Assembly: GCF_019399895.1 (NCBI RefSeq)
Contig: NC_091873.1
Coordinates: 2,674,001-2,738,000, forward strand
DNA from: Cardiocondyla obscurior
Taxonomy: Eukaryota > Arthropoda > Insecta > Hymenoptera > Formicidae
DNA: 64,000 nt
Reading direction: 5' to 3'
Position 1 is the first letter of the stretch, and each line of letters opens with the position of its first letter. The notes beneath the pieces were generated by a model. That model ran no database searches. It was given only the letters and a program-made list of their open reading frames with translations, and had not been told where the DNA came from. Shown here piece by piece: positions 35,001-49,294 of this stretch. Position numbers and translations under genes: made by a program.

Positions 35001-38000
35001 CGTTCTGCATTACATTGTAATTTGCTTTAAAATTTACGGCCCCCGCGTGTCCAGCGGGACAATGGCTGCGAACGGTGATTGCTCAAGCGAATTCATGCAG
35101 GTGTCACGAAATTATTTCGCGTGTCTAAGGGGGATACGTAACGTTACCGAGCGTTACGCTTTCAAATATTGGTCGACTGAACGAAGACGAAGAATTAAAA
35201 CGGACTTGCAAAACTGTAGATCGTTATATTAGCGTCAGGGTCTTTCGCTGATGCCGTCTAAATTTCTCATACGCAGCTGCTACTTTACGAGATAGGCAAC
35301 TCTAATCTGGTCAGATAACCAGTGGAATTAATTCGTTCCACGCGCCTAACGGCAATTAATTAAACGTCTCGGAACTGGCTGACGATAAAGCTAATGCTTT
35401 GAAGTAAAAATCCGCAGCGGCGAAACGCGCGACTGACCATTCCGCGAAGTTGACCGTAGTAATTTAATAATTATTTCTTGTAATACACACAACGTGGCGT
35501 CGTGCGTGACGGGACGTAACGATAAAACGACGACAGCTATTTACTTTAATACGACGGTTCGATCGAGACTAATCGAAGAGATTGCCCCCTTCCGTCTTGT
35601 ACGCGCTGTCACATTACGATGATTTACAACTGCGGCCTGTCGCAGCGTGCCCCGTGTGCGCCAGGCTTTCTTGCACTGAAACGCAGTATCGGTATCGATG
35701 GGAAAGTTTAAGGTTGCGATAAAAGCGCGAGGTGCCGCTTCGTTCTCAAATGGCCGTATATTTAGATGTAAAGCCTACGCATACAATTGCACGCGCGACG
35801 CACTTCGCTGAAAAGCAAGGTCCGCCTTTTCCGAGGCAGATTAATCTCCTTCGTGCGCGAGATAAAGAATCGTTGAATAATTCAAAACGCGAGACACTTA
35901 CGAGAGAGACCGCCGGTCTCGTCGAAATTGGGTTACTTGGGTTTTTTTTTTTCTTTTTTTTTTCGCTCGTGTTGATTAGCACGCGGCCGGCGCGTGATCA
36001 ATATTTTTCGTTCCGTTATTAATTATGCTAATGCATATTTTATTTTTAGCGCAAACGCGCGCGATATGAGCATCCGAGCGATCTAACGAAACCTTGTCGC
36101 GCCGTTGTTATTACTCACGAGCGCGCGCGAAACGTTATTTGCATCATCGCGATTACTTCACGCGGCTGGGATTCTTATGTGCTTTTGTGACAAACTTATT
36201 GTGCTCGCTACAATTTTGTTCAATGATAACGACGTAACTTCCTGTCGTTTCGGCATTTTTGTATTTATCTATTCAAGCGAAGGCCGAACATTATTTACCG
36301 AGCACAATATGTTTAAATCATCTGAAATATCTTTACAGATTTTTTTTTTATAAAATTTTTTTTTTTTTATCATTTAGATCAGACTTTAAATTTCAAACGA
36401 CGTATTAAAATATCCGATAAGATCCGATTTTCTCTCTATACTTTCACAGCGAACGTAGCTGGTATAAAAAAAAAAAAAAAAATTATTTCAACGCGGACCT
36501 TGAAGAGTCGCGCGTCGCCATTTGGCATCAAAGCGCAATTCAAGTCCGGGGCAGTTTCTTTGTGCCCGGCCGTTTATTCCAGTCGATTGAACGTTCGGGC
36601 CGGATTGCAACTTGGCCAACGGGTAATCCGAGATCGCTCCGTCTAATTATCCGGGAAGGGGCGGCCCGTCGCGACGGTGTCATCTTTTCGCGGATTCGAG
36701 ATTAATGTCGCCACGATAAGCCGGGAATTGCGTTCTCGGCGCGTCGCCGTTTTTCTCCCTTTCGTCGCCGCGGATGCACGCACGTGGGCAAAGAGACGAT
36801 ATTCTTTCGCAGTCTAGGCTAGTGCCGCGATCAAGACTAATGGGCTGCGGCTCGGACGCTGTTTGCGATAAGCGGCGCAAGTGTGTCACGGTTATTAAAA
36901 GCTTTCGCGACGAGACGCGGCCAGGCTGGAGCACTTAGATCACGCTGGAGCCCAAGTCGATGTAATTTCCCGTTTTTCTCCGCCCACCTTTAGAGCCGCG
37001 GCCTTTTTCTTTAATCCTGTATATCGCGCTTCGCTGATAACGGCGCCTGTCGTAAATCAGATTTTTGGAACAAAACTTCTGACTCATCGACCTGATTGCT
37101 CTCGGCGAGACGCAGGCCGTAAGCTTGGGGTTTTTACGGCGGACGTGTTAAGATCGTGGCGGGCGCGCGAGATGGGAAGCAAATTTGTGGGCGCAGCCGG
37201 TCGGGAAATTTAGAAAGTTCTATACGTCATATATGTTAAACCGATTACGCTTATACGTATCTATATTTCTCTCTCCGATGCGCGTGGAGGAATGTCGCCT
37301 GCGACAACGACAGCTGCCAAGCTCGTCGTATCTCGTGCGGTATTTACGAAATTAACACATTATTGCGTCGATGACGTTCCACGGAGTCATGCTCCGAACA
37401 ATTACGCGGAGTGTTCCCACGAGTTATAGCGATCATCCGCTGCGTAGAACGAGTGTGTAATATGAACGGAATTTTGCAGCTAATGAGGTGAATCAATGTA
37501 ACGCACGCAGGGTGCTCGTACCGCATTCTGCCGTCGCGCGGGTCCTTTGTAATCACGCCCGGGGAAATGCGCGGATTGACCATGCCCCGTTCTCAAAGCC
37601 CGGAAACACGTGTTCCGCGAGGCATAATCGACGCATGTGTAACAAGGTGAACTCGTCTTGTTACGCAACCGAGTTGTGCGGCAACCCGAGGCTGCTTTTG
37701 TCGGCGACTCGCCGTTTACGCGAGGCATCGATCGCGCAACGAAAATTCAATTATCCGAAACAAACGCGCGGGGTGGCAAGCCTTGGCCGGTATATCCGCC
37801 GATAATGTTTCCCGTCGTCGGACGATTTAGAGACGCCGTCTTCGTCGTCGAGAGACAACGGGGCGAGGCTTTGAAACATTTGCCGCGGAGATAAGCTTTT
37901 TTTTTTTATTCTCAAGCACAAAACCCGATAAACGTATATTTCTCTTCTCGTTCGTTCGCGCTATCGATAGCCGATTGAAACGTCACGACCGTTGACAGTT

Positions 38001-41000
38001 CGTATAGAGCCGCATTTACTTCGCCGCGTAAGTGCCGACCGCGTTATGTTTTGACAGTGACGTTTTATAGAAGATCGTCAAGTCCGAAGAGGTTTGCGGC
38101 GACCGGCGTGAATCGTTGCTTCAAGCGTCCGTCTCGCAGTGAAGTCCGCCTTTCAGCCGAAGTATACAGGCGATGAGTCGATGATAGAATTGTAGAGAGA
38201 TATTTAACGGCGGACGACCATTGCCGATGCCAGCGGTGACATTAGGTTTCTCTCCTCGTTCATAAAGAGAGGCTCCTTCGAGGTAGCGTATCGAGAGGCG
38301 CCGATACAAAGACGCCGTTCATACTTTAAGAGTCGACCTATCGATTGATGCAACATCGGGGAGGATACCGCGTACGAATGCGCGGAATGCATAATAACGA
38401 AAATACGCTCGTGCTTAGAAAAAACAAAATCTAAACTATCATTAAATAGCCAATAACAATTTTTTTTTTTTAATTCAATATCTTGTGACGAGTTGATACA
38501 CGTCTGGAAAACTGTCTCACGTATGAATGGTCCATGTACAATGTTAAATCGTTCCACGGTGTAATCGTCGGGTGAACTTAAAAATCAATATATCTTAAAA
38601 TAGTGCAGACGTGACATACTTCCCGTATCCGCGGCTCCATTTACGAGTCTTACACGAATTGTCAGGCTTAATCGCTGACTACTTGCGAAATTAAATTCCT
38701 TCGAATCTTCGTATGTTCGAATCCCCTACGCATTATTTCGTACAAGTGCGATGTATTATTAACAATGAAATTTATGTCATTTTTTTTTATCAGAGATCTT
38801 TCTCCCTTTCTTAATTGCTACAGTTATTTATTTTACGGAGAAGAAGTGTGGTTCTGCTTAATCGATATGGTTTACGATCTCCTGGTGAAAGTGGAATTTT
38901 CTACGGGCGGAAAAACACGGTGATATTTTTATTATAGAATTTCGTGGGAGGAGCGTAACGCTATTAAAATACCTTCCACGCGGCGATTTATCGTCCAATA
39001 ACTCGAACAGAAGCGTGGAGAACGGAGGGAATATTCATATCTCGGGAGAGTTGTTTCACAAGAACTTTGTCTTTCCCTTTCAAGTTCCCGGCGGTTCTCC
39101 GCATGATTTGCAAAAGCCGCGGCTCGCTTCCTCGGCCCGTTTCTTTCCGCGTCGCGCAATCGCGAGATTGCTGGTAAACACGCCAGCGCAAACTCGCGAA
39201 ATTTACGCAAATGCGTACGACCGGCAAAGCCGACCATTGGCCGAGAGAGTCGGTCCACGATCAATACCATAGACTCCGTCCCCGTTTTGTTAAACTTTTA
39301 AACGAAGCTGGCAACATCGTTATCTTCTACAATCGTCTCACGTTAATTTTTTATTTAAGACTTTAGTCTGTAAATTACCTAAGTTTTTAATCTTTTTTTT
39401 TTAATGAATTTACAAGTATCAGCAATTTTTTGTATTTGAATTTAATTTCGGATACTTTTCTTTATTAATTATTTTGTTATCGTATTTTAAGAGCTGCAGT
39501 TTGCATGCGAAGATGCGTTCAGTTTACTGCCGGAATTCGCAGTTGTTCGCCGTGTAAACGGTATACTTTTATGTGACGACTATGATGTAAAATGGTTATA
39601 GTAAGTCCCGGGTCTCGTTCTACCGTAAAACCCCATTACCGGGAAGATGGTATTGTTCATTCAACGACCAGTTCCTGGACGGGAACTCAATGGTCTGGTT
39701 AAACGCACCACGTGTGTCCAACCGGCTTGACAACCGCCTATTTTATCTCGATCGCTCGATCACTCTGTAATTCTTTTTCGCGATATGGCTTTCACGATTT
39801 TTCTGAATTATTAACGTCGCTTGTGCGCAGGTAGACGATAAAATAAATCAATGTTTGACAATCCTCCGAATGCGGTATATAATCCTTTTCAAAGTATTCT
39901 CGAACAATTCTTGAGAGAATTTTTTAAATGTACATAATATAAAAAAAAAAAAAGAAAAAAATTTGAACAGATTGAAATAGGTACAGTTACGTTGAAAAAC
40001 GAAACGGATAAAATGATACATAGTACATAAAAGGAAGTATGAAAGAAATCACGGAGTAAAGCCGTACGTAATTTCACGCTATTCTGCTCGAGTTTGTCTG
40101 TAGGTATTGATCGTTCGATCGAGCGAAGAATGCGCGCCGATCCCACGCGATTATTACCGTAGGACACGTAACAAAAGTAGATGCGAAACTCGCGTACACG
40201 TTAATTTCTACCGAACCACCGTATTCGAGCTGAATTAAATCCGGACGCGCCCCATCTCCGAAGTTCGAACCTTTACGCAACTTTACGATCGCTCGACAGA
40301 AATGTCAACGCATGAAGGTATTGGTCCGTAATCGCTATCAGCTCGTAAAAAGCAATCGCGTGCGTTTAACTGTATTTTTTTTCACGCAGGCATTAATTTT
40401 ATAGCATTTCGTAGTACGTTTATGCTGCACTTATCTTGTCAAATTGCGATTACAACAATTTTCCGCAATAAATCGCGAAAAAGAAAAAAAATGTTTCTTA
40501 CGTAACGTTTAGAAATTTAAAATTATACTAGTAAATTAGTAGCTACAAGACTTTACGACCGTGCTTGGAATGTAAAGAAATAACACGTATCTACTTATAT
40601 CAGATTTGTAGTTCAGAGATAAAAAAGATTTTTAATTGAGGAGAGCAAAATATTTTAAGTCTCGCAGTTGGCGACGTTAAAGCTCGAGAACTTTGCGCGA
40701 TTTTCTTTTCGACGAAGCGATTCGAGCGATGTGGCGTTAAGTTCGCGAACTTGTTTTTCGCGGATTCGCGGATTCCCGATTCTTTCGCGGATGTATTCGG
40801 AACTTTGTCACTCGTGCATTGGCCCGTGGTCGATCGTTATTGTGCAATTCATTGTCCCGGGGGAAAGACGGGTCACGAGTGACGGTTTATCAAAAAGATT
40901 ATCTCGACTCCGCCCGTTATATCGGCTACCGTGTAATCGGCTGTTACACTGTGAGCGGAAAAAATCCTGTAGAGCTTGCTCGCCGATCCTGCCGCGTCAT

Positions 41001-42680
41001 GCCGGAATGCAATTCTCATTCGCGATGGAAACTTTGCTATCACGTTTTAATTTCTGGACACAGCGTTTTTGCACCTTTCAGAAGGTATCGCAAATTTTTT
41101 TTCTTTTTATTCGAAGCAACGAGAATAAATAGAACGCACGGCGTACGCGAGTTTATTAGAGCAGCTTTCTGAAGTCTAAATTAAATTAAAAAAAAAAAAA
41201 GAAAAAAAGAAAAATATTTTACTGTAATTTACTAAACTTTTACATTGTGGCGATTATTAAAATTTTTGAATAGTTATCAAACTGTTACTAAACTTTTAAA
41301 CTTTCTCCTAAAAATTCACGATCAAGGCCTTTTTTCTTTTCGAGAGTGCCGACTGTTCAAGTAACAATTGTAAATGCAAATCTAAGACTCCCTATTGTTC
41401 TTCGTTCGGAGAGTTGAACAACGAAGAACCGTTGGTGCTACAAGACCGGAACTTCGCTTGCGTTCATTTTCTCTCGTTTAATATCGCGATTTGTTGTCGT
41501 ATCGCGCAAGTGCTTGACTCGAGCGAGTCGCTTAATGGATTATACGAAAGGTCAGGGTGCCTGCCTAAGCCCACGTGGCATTTTCTACACGAAAGAAATG
41601 GACCTCTATACTTAGCTCGTATTAAGGCAAAGGGCGTTTCGCGAAACTTTAACAGGCCTCAGTCCAATTAGTCGCGGGGAATGCCGCCGCGAAGTTCGCC
41701 GGTCGTTAACAACTCTCCAATTAGCGACGCAGCCTCAGTTCGTAACTTATCTTTATCGCTAAACAAATGGTGTGCATTAATTTTATTTGCGAATCCTGAA
41801 AGCGGATTTTACACCTCGCTATCCGGCGAACGTTTTAAGTTAATCGAACCGGGGAGTTTATACTAAAGAGTTTAAAATCCTCGATGATGTCTAGATTTAA
41901 TGAGGTTGAAAAAGCACGCGCGCTAAGTGCCTCCTATTAGGAAAACCTACTTCGGACGCCCCGCTACGCGGACTCCCCGTCTTCCTTGCCTCGGCGGCGC
42001 CTCGCTCTTCCAAGAGAAAGTACGCGCTAAGCTCAAAGCTCCCCGATGCGTAACTAACATCGGCTCGCGGATTGCGTCAAGTTCGATCGAACGCGCGGGA
42101 GCGATTGGCCGACGCGCCTTTTCTTTTTCCCCCAAGTCGGGATCCTATCGTTCCGCGATTTATGCTTCCTTCATTGTTGCCTCCGCGGGGATTTATCTCC
42201 GCGCGCGAATGTCAAACTCGAAATACGCGGCCGACGCCGCGTGATTTATTCGTTAACATCATCGCGCTCTGTTTGGTGAGTCCGCGCGCACGTCGAAACG
42301 AAACGGGAGATCAAAGAATATAAGAAGGTGGCATATAACGAAAGCTCAATCTCGTTTGTTCTCTGCGCTCGATCTTTGAAGATTAATCAAACGATTTTTT
42401 TCATCCTTCTGCGAGCGTGTAAAGAACGAAAAGATCTGGTCTGTTCCGTACTCCCGGCTCGCGTCAGAAAATCAATGTTGTACTTAAATTCATCCTACGT
42501 TGCTCGAAGTTGGAATGGTATTTTCTAGCGGAATTCAATTTCCTGACGTTCGTCCCCCCCTCCCCTTTAGTACGACGACCGGAGATGATAGAACGTCGGT
42601 CGGAGTCCTTCCGCCGCGGCGGGAGTCAAGAGACATTGTCCTCGAGATAAACAATTTGAGAGTGACTTGCCGTGTTCTTT

Positions 42681-42701
42681 GAGGAATTCTTTGAATTCCT
42701 C
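42681..42701. other. Perfect 9-base hairpin
   Basis: GAGGAATTC, TTT, GAATTCCTC. The stem is perfect but short; there is no adjacent gene end, so a terminator or RNA role is not supported. Confidence 0.4.
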
Positions 42702-45156
42702 CATCGCCTCTTAATGTAAATTGCTCCTCTCGACTCGGAAAAAGACTCGGCTTCGTCAGGGTATTAGAGTCACCATCGGCACACTCCGCGAAGTCGCATA
42801 ATTTTATCTCTCATTTAAAAAAAAAAAAAAAACTATTATTTCAACGCTAACAGACAGACGCGATATGTGAGAGTAGAAAGGAAGAGGAAAACCTCACTTA
42901 AAACGTACGTCTCAGTATTCGCATTCATCGCCGTCCTTTCACTTCTTCGCTTTCAACGTTTTAATTAAATGTTATACAAAATTGCGACGCGCGCTAGGAC
43001 CGCATGCATGATTTGCGAATGTGTAATTTGAGAGTCGCACGCCGGCGCGAGGGATACGCGCGCGCGCTCGGCATTGTTGAGAATTCTTTCGTGCCGTAAT
43101 TAGATCCTGCATGAGACACCGCGAGTGGAAAACTTTCATCTCGATGCCGCGCGACTTATTACCGCGCGATGATTTATGAATAGCTCACGATACTGATATA
43201 ATTTACAATGCAACTGAACCCACCTTCGGGCTTCGATCTCGCCAGCTTACCAGCGCTGGTTAATTGCTCCTCAACAATGAGCTCCTCTGAGAGGGCCCCA
43301 TTTTCTGCCTCTACGAAAAGATTCATCTCGAGCCTCCGCGAAAGTAGGCGAGCGTCGATAGAAAATCGGCTCCCGAGTTCCGTTATTAATCGACGAGTTT
43401 GAGAACTTTTGTTATGAAATTTCTCTCGCGCGCGTCTTATCGTCGCTAATTAAATTCTCTACAATTCTGAAATCGTACAAATCGTGCCTGATGGACAGCG
43501 CGTGTTTTAATTATAAAAAGTCTATTACAAATACCTAAATACAAAAAAATTTTTTTTTTATTTTTAATAGGAGGAGAAAACGCCGTTATTAATTTTGATT
43601 TTTTTCTTTAGACAAGTGTGTTATTTTATTTATCAGAATTTTATCAGAATTTTTTCCTTTGTGCAACTTCCTTGGCGTGCCGAATATTGTGAAATTAAAG
43701 CCAAGCTGCGTAATTTTTTTTTTACGCTGCCCGAGCGGCGAGAACCTTTTTTTAATTCAGGAAATCCTGGTACAGAAATAAAAGGAAAAGAAAAAACAAA
43801 CGTTCCTTCAGACACGACGATAATGCACCGAAATCGATCGTTAAGGTCATCGTGGACCAGTAAAAAAACTTCTTGGACGGCGCGATCGGGAGAGAACCGG
43901 TTTCTCCTCGCGGTCTAGCACGTGCCCGATGATGAGGTACACCATCGTCACGAGGAAGCGAGACGTCTCTCCCCAATTTATTTCTTACTCTCTCCATCTC
44001 GTTGATCCTTTCACGCCCACAGCATCATATTTTTATTAGAAACAAATGCTGCGTTTGTCAGACCGTTGACGGAGAATTGTCCCGTTTACGGCGTGCCTCG
44101 TGCCTCGATAACGTAACTGCTTCGCGTAGTTTTCGTAGAAATAAAGCCATTCTCCGTCATGGTTGTATTTATTTCGCGCAACAAGCAACGTGTCTTTGAA
44201 ATAATTCTTTTTTATATCCAACGTTATTATAATAATTGCAAATGTATAAAATAATCCTATCCGTGAATATTTTATTATGTTTATTCGATCGGTAATTATT
44301 TTACAGTTTACTTAATTTATGCTTAAGGGCACCTTTCGTTTTTACGCCGAGCTCTCGTGATCGCAAGAATTATTTTCAGGGGGGAGGGGGGGGATTTAGT
44401 GTCGCGTCGAAACACAATGCCGTGTTCAGAGACGCGTTAGGCTTTCAGCCGCGCAGCGGCCGTAGGTTCGATACGAGGCGAATTTCTGCGGAGTGTAAGG
44501 AACAGGGCGGGACGAGAGATGATGATCGCGAAGGGTGCAGTTAAGGAGTACCGGTCGGTCGGTTGCCTCGTCTTTCAGGCGTGTTGTTTGAGCTGCGGGG
44601 GCGAGACAATCCGCCCACATCGTTGCATCGAACGAGTCGCGTCGCCGTTCTCGCATTTGCATTTTCTTCCTACCCTCCGTGATCAATAAGAACCTCGCGG
44701 AACATTGATGCTTGCGATTCAACGGCGGTCGCCAGTACCATTTGTACCGATTGTATTAAAAAAAAATTTCAATAGCCGCGCTCGACGCGCGACAGAATTG
44801 CACGTCTCAACGTCCATACGTGAATAGCAAATTTCATTGACAAAGTTCAGGTTGCGTCGTAAACGTCGAGTCTCGCGTTATCATAATCGACTCGGCCGTC
44901 TAATTCCTTAGCAAATGTATAACGTTTGCAAACGATCGTCGTCTTGTGCCAAAAAAAATTTTTTTTTTAAGTTGAGGGATCAATTTTTAAAAACGTGACG
45001 ATGATGACGGAGCTTTTCTCCGACGCGAACAGAAAGCTACTCGAAAAAAGTAAAATATTTTGTGTTTATTAATTTCTCGCGCTTTCTCGCTTTGGGATTC
45101 GACGCTTGTCAACGCATGTTTCAGATTGTTTATGTAATTTTGTCGCCGATAGTTGC

Positions 45157-45226
45157 GATACAGGTTCCTGCCGCGGGTGTAATACAGGTTCCTTCCGCAG
45201 ATGAATACAGGTTCCTGCAGTACAGA
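45157..45226 (+). repeat. Three-unit minisatellite
   Basis: Three consecutive 23-25 base units each begin ATACAGGTTCCT and diverge in their 3' halves (CCGCGGGTGT, TCCGCAGATGA, GCAGTACAGAC). Each unit contains CAGGTTCCT. Confidence 0.8.
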
Positions 45227-45657
45227 CGGTACGGCAGAAATTCTAAAATCGCACCAGCAAACGATAGCCGTCCGATCGATGCTAACCCAGCCGTGGTTGG
45301 TAACTATCATACTTGCTTTGCTATCTACGAATACCAGTACGCGGTATCAACGTAATAGACGTGAATTAAATATTACGCAATTAATATTAAAAAATAGGGT
45401 ATTGTATTTCGCGTCAAGATGTGTTTAAATGATTGCCTTCGCCATTCGTTTTAATTATTGAAACTTTTTGGGGTATCACGACTCGTCATTTTATTTTCCG
45501 TCAATGTTATTGTAATTCATCAAGAGGTAATTTATATGCGAGAGTTACTACGTCGTTAATAAAGTTGAAAAAGGGAATAATAATACACGGGAATCTTCAC
45601 AGACGTCGCTTTCGCTCGACGTTGTGCAATGCCTCTCTTCTGCTTCACCCCCGCTGT

Positions 45658-45693
45658 TAATTATGCATAATCTGCAGCATCGAGCTAATTAAC
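45658..45693. promoter_or_regulatory. POU/homeodomain-like site cluster
   Basis: TTAATTATGCATAAT at 45658-45672 combines a TAATTA core with ATGCATAAT, close to POU-domain sites. GCTAATTAAC follows at 45684. The call is by motif only. Confidence 0.25.
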
Positions 45694-46500
45694 TGCAATT
45701 TACGGCCGCCTGATACGAGCACACGATGCACTCCGTGGAAAATCTCGCGTCTCTTCAACGAACTGAGCGCGATGCAAGTTCGCGCTTAAATCTCCGCCCT
45801 TTCATTTATTTTAATATCCCCCTCAATGCGGTTTTCCCTGGCTGTTTTACGAAAATTAATCCCGCTTTTCGATTTCAATCCCGACGTCAACAGGCCGCCT
45901 CAAGTGCGTAAGCCTTTCGACCTATTAAAATTATATACCAAAGTGTTTTTTTTTCTCCCCCCCGTGGACGTTTTCTCTGACATAGAAAAAAAAAAGGGAG
46001 TGGGCATGCCTCTAACGAGATGCTTTTTAATTATTTCGTTCTGTAATTAAAGCGAACCTATTTTCCCGTAATCGTCAACCGCTTGGCTCACAAAAAACAA
46101 GACACGCGCGCGTCCTTATTTATAAATTTGATTGTCGGTTTGCGAAATAACGGTTGTACATTTTACAAACGCTCCGCGTTGTTATATAAATGGACAACGA
46201 CGCGGAAAAGCATTAGTGGTCAGCGGCGAAATAAAAATAGCCGTCGGCCGCACATATACGTCGCACGCAAACGCGGCGCCGGCGGTTTGCGCTTTTCAAA
46301 AGATGGGGAAACTCGGCGGAGCGAGAAACAAAAGGTTGCCGCGCGATCGCGACCGAGATTTTTCCGATTCGAGCCGCACGCACGGACCAGAGGCTCTGAC
46401 CTACATTTCAGTCGAGGTACTGCCCGTGCTCCATCATCTGACTCCCGCATCACTTCTTGCGACGGCAAGAACTGTATCGCGCTCGGCCGAAAGATATTAC

Positions 46501-46562
46501 AGCGAAGGAGAAAAGAGGAAGAGAGAGAGAGAGAAAGAAGAAAAAGAAAAAACGGAGAGAAG
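46501..46562 (+). repeat. GA-rich microsatellite
   Basis: Purine-only tract of (GA)n, (GAAA)n and A-runs, about 60 bases long. It yields the Arg/Glu/Lys-rich segment of overlapping chance frames. Confidence 0.85.
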
Positions 46563-48163
46563 GAACTAATCTCGTTGTCACGGACGCGGCGGTCGGCTGT
46601 TATCGTGCGCGTAATGCCCTCGAGGCTGTCTAAATCTGGCCTAGTTCCGCCAGTCAATCGGCTGGCTTGCGTCAAAATATCATTTCCTACTCCCGGATTT
46701 AATCTGTGACTCAACGAAGAAGTTTCTCGCAAGACTCTATCGAGCGTCGATAATTACGACAGGCCACACTCGCGATTGTGGTGTAACGAAGCCGCGCTAA
46801 TAGAAAATAATCGATCCGCTCCGGACCCTTTCTCCTCCCATCGCGTCATACGCGAGATTCATTTCACGTTTACGTCGCCGTCGAGAAAAGGAAAGGGCCC
46901 ACGCCTCGTTGTGCTCTAGCGCTGGATGAATTCCCTCGAAAATATGAATTCCATTTTGATTTCCCGGCCGCGCTTCCCACCCGCCTTTCCGCCGTTTCGG
47001 CCGTTATTCCGGTCGGCGGAATGCAAAGAAGAAATGTCGATCGATTATGCATACGGGAGAAGATATTGCGGCATGCTTTCTAGACTTTTTTGCTCCCCGC
47101 ATATTACATCCGGTGGTTTGAAGTGATTATTCTATGCGACATTGTTGCCGTAAAGCGGCGGTTCTTTAAGCATTTATCTTCTGATGTCTTGACGTCGCAC
47201 CGAAACGATTTGTTCACTTTTTTTTTTTTTTTTTTTTTTAATTAATTGATTTATTAAGATGCGTTAAAAATTTTAAGAATGCCGGGAGCAATTTGAAAGA
47301 GAAGACGAGAAACGGAGAGATGCGATGGCATTCCCTTCCAAGGACTATCGGCGTGCTCGATTCCTTTACAGGTGCGTCGAGTGATCTCACAACGTTGTCA
47401 GCCTAACGTATCAAGATAACCGTGCAGGAATGCACACACGCTCGCGCTGACACGACACGCACACGATTGTGACACAATCGCTGCGGATCGCGCTCGGCCG
47501 CGCGACGTAACCGAGGGATTTCTCACGGCGATAATCGGCTCCGCGGAATTCTAGGGAAAGTATCAGAAAAATCAGAAAAACGCTGCCATTGTGTCCCTAA
47601 ATGCTGTGAGAACGAGCGGGCGCGTTTCGCCCTGCCGATTGTCTGTCAGTCTAATTAAAGGCGCGACTGCGATGCCGCAACCGAGAAATCACGATCGAAT
47701 TCGAGCGTTTCGTTCCTCTTCGTTCGAAATTAAGCGAAACTCGAGCGCGTTTTTTTTTTTTTTTTAACTAAATTTTCATAAATGTTTGCGAGACAGAACT
47801 ACTTTTTGTTTTGCGTCACGAGTATTTGCGACAAGAACGTCAAATACTAAAGGAGCACTTAACTGCGCTTTTCTACTGCCCGGTCGCTGCCTTTAGCTAT
47901 GAATAAAGGATGTATAACCGCCGTTAACGAGGCTTTTTCTTACGGCACAAATGTCCGTGTGCAACGCCTCGTGACAGTGTCTCATAACTTGCCCGGTAAT
48001 TTCCACGGTTCTGACTCGGGAAAATTGTCTTAAATCCCGCGACTTCCTAATGAGACGGCGCGAATTCGGTGAAAATGTAACGCAGCCGTGCGCACTTATC
48101 GCTACGTAACGTTGTTAGCACAACATTTGTAATTAAGATAACACATCGAGTGAGAAGCAACGC

Positions 48164-48199
48164 AAGAGAGAGAGAGATAGATAGATAGAGAAAGAGAGT
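48164..48199 (+). repeat. GA/GATA microsatellite
   Basis: (GA)n, then (GATA)3, then (GA)n. Confidence 0.85.
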
Positions 48200-49294
48200 T
48201 GTCATCTAAAATTAAAAAAAAAAAAGGCGAGCGCATCGAAGTTAATAATCTATCGAATCCGTGTTATTGGAGAAAAATTGTACCGCACACGGTCACGTAA
48301 GCTCGCGGACCGAATTTACGGCAGCGAATTTACGATAGCATCACCGAAACGCCTGAAAATATATCGGGCAGTCGTGCCGCTTTTACGTGAGATCTGAAAA
48401 TTGCAGTTCTAAGGTTCCCTCGCGTGTCGCTCGAGCGTAGCGATTAGCGATTTGAAATATGAATTTTCAGCATCGATTTCTTGTCATTTTTATCTCATCT
48501 CATTTTTTTTCCGCGTGACAGAAGATCATAACTTTATATAAGAAAAAGAATATTGAAATTCGTGCAAAGTTTCGCCTGATATAACGCGATAAACCGCAGC
48601 ACAAATGTTCTTTGTTTGAGCGAGGCGCACTTCCCGTGCAGCTGCGTCGCTTGTTATTCTCAGGTGATCTTTATTACGAGCCAAGCCCACTGATCGTACT
48701 TATGAATCAAGTAACAAAGTATCTCACCTTAATGAAGGCCGTTATAGTTTGCGACTCGGTTGCATATTCGAGCTTTTAATTACTAGAATTTATATAGCGA
48801 AAGAAAGAGCCACTGCACTCTACAACGGAATAATTCTCTAACTACGCGACGATTAATTTCCGCAAAAATAGAATTATATAATCATTGATATGTAAATCGC
48901 AAGAAAGAAAAAAAAAATAAGAGATCTAACCCAATAGTCGCGGATAATCTCCGTGAATCGAATGCCAAACGCACAGATTACATCAGAGAAGAGAACCTGA
49001 CCCCCTTTTACGTGATATTTACTTCGCACGTCGATCAGACCGATCTTACAAGCACGTGTCTTATTTTATTGCATGCAGACGAGTGTGTTTCGTCATCGGC
49101 TCGAAGGTGATTAAAGTTTCCAAAAACGAGGTAGACCACGGAGAAAGCTACGACGTTGTAACCGATACGAAAAGTTAGCGCTTCCATTCATTCACGAATA
49201 AAAGAGAAATATTTTAAACGTTTAAAAAAAGCAAAAAAAAATTTTTTTATATTCTACAACACGTATAAGATTTAACGTTTCTAAATGCTTTTTA

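Larger units (their letters stand above)
31459..45156. other. Long non-coding stretch, probably intronic
   Basis: If the 31-kb exon splices onward, this is its intron. It holds a 25-base T run (32205-32229), a tandem duplication at 32011-32070, poly-T at 33003-33022, A/T runs near 35941, 36351 and 36466, a perfect 9-base hairpin at 42681-42701, and a G-rich run at 44379-44393. Many frames of 60-155 codons lie on both strands (for example 40668-41132). None combines an ATG, splice sites and a recognisable product. Confidence 0.5.
45694..49294. other. Non-coding stretch
   Basis: The 46083-46709 zone has frames of 208, 170 and 145 codons overlapping on both strands. The GA-rich microsatellite at 46501-46562 and TCG-rich DNA explain this, and none is called. 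A 22-base T run lies at 47218-47239, a perfect palindrome GATTGTGACACAATC at 47465-47479, and a GA/GATA microsatellite at 48164-48199. Confidence 0.5.

Noticed and set aside
38700..38730. TGTTCGAATCCC, resembling a tRNA B box
   Set aside because: No A box, acceptor stem or cloverleaf could be built upstream; no tRNA gene called anywhere in the window.
40565..40590. TGGAATGTAAAGAA, identical to the first 14 bases of miR-1
   Set aside because: The sequence then diverges from miR-1 and the upstream 60 bases do not pair to form a hairpin.
46083..46709. 208-codon plus-strand frame with 145- and 170-codon frames overlapping it
   Set aside because: Three long frames on both strands share the same DNA, driven by TCG-rich sequence and a GA microsatellite; no ATG and splice support.
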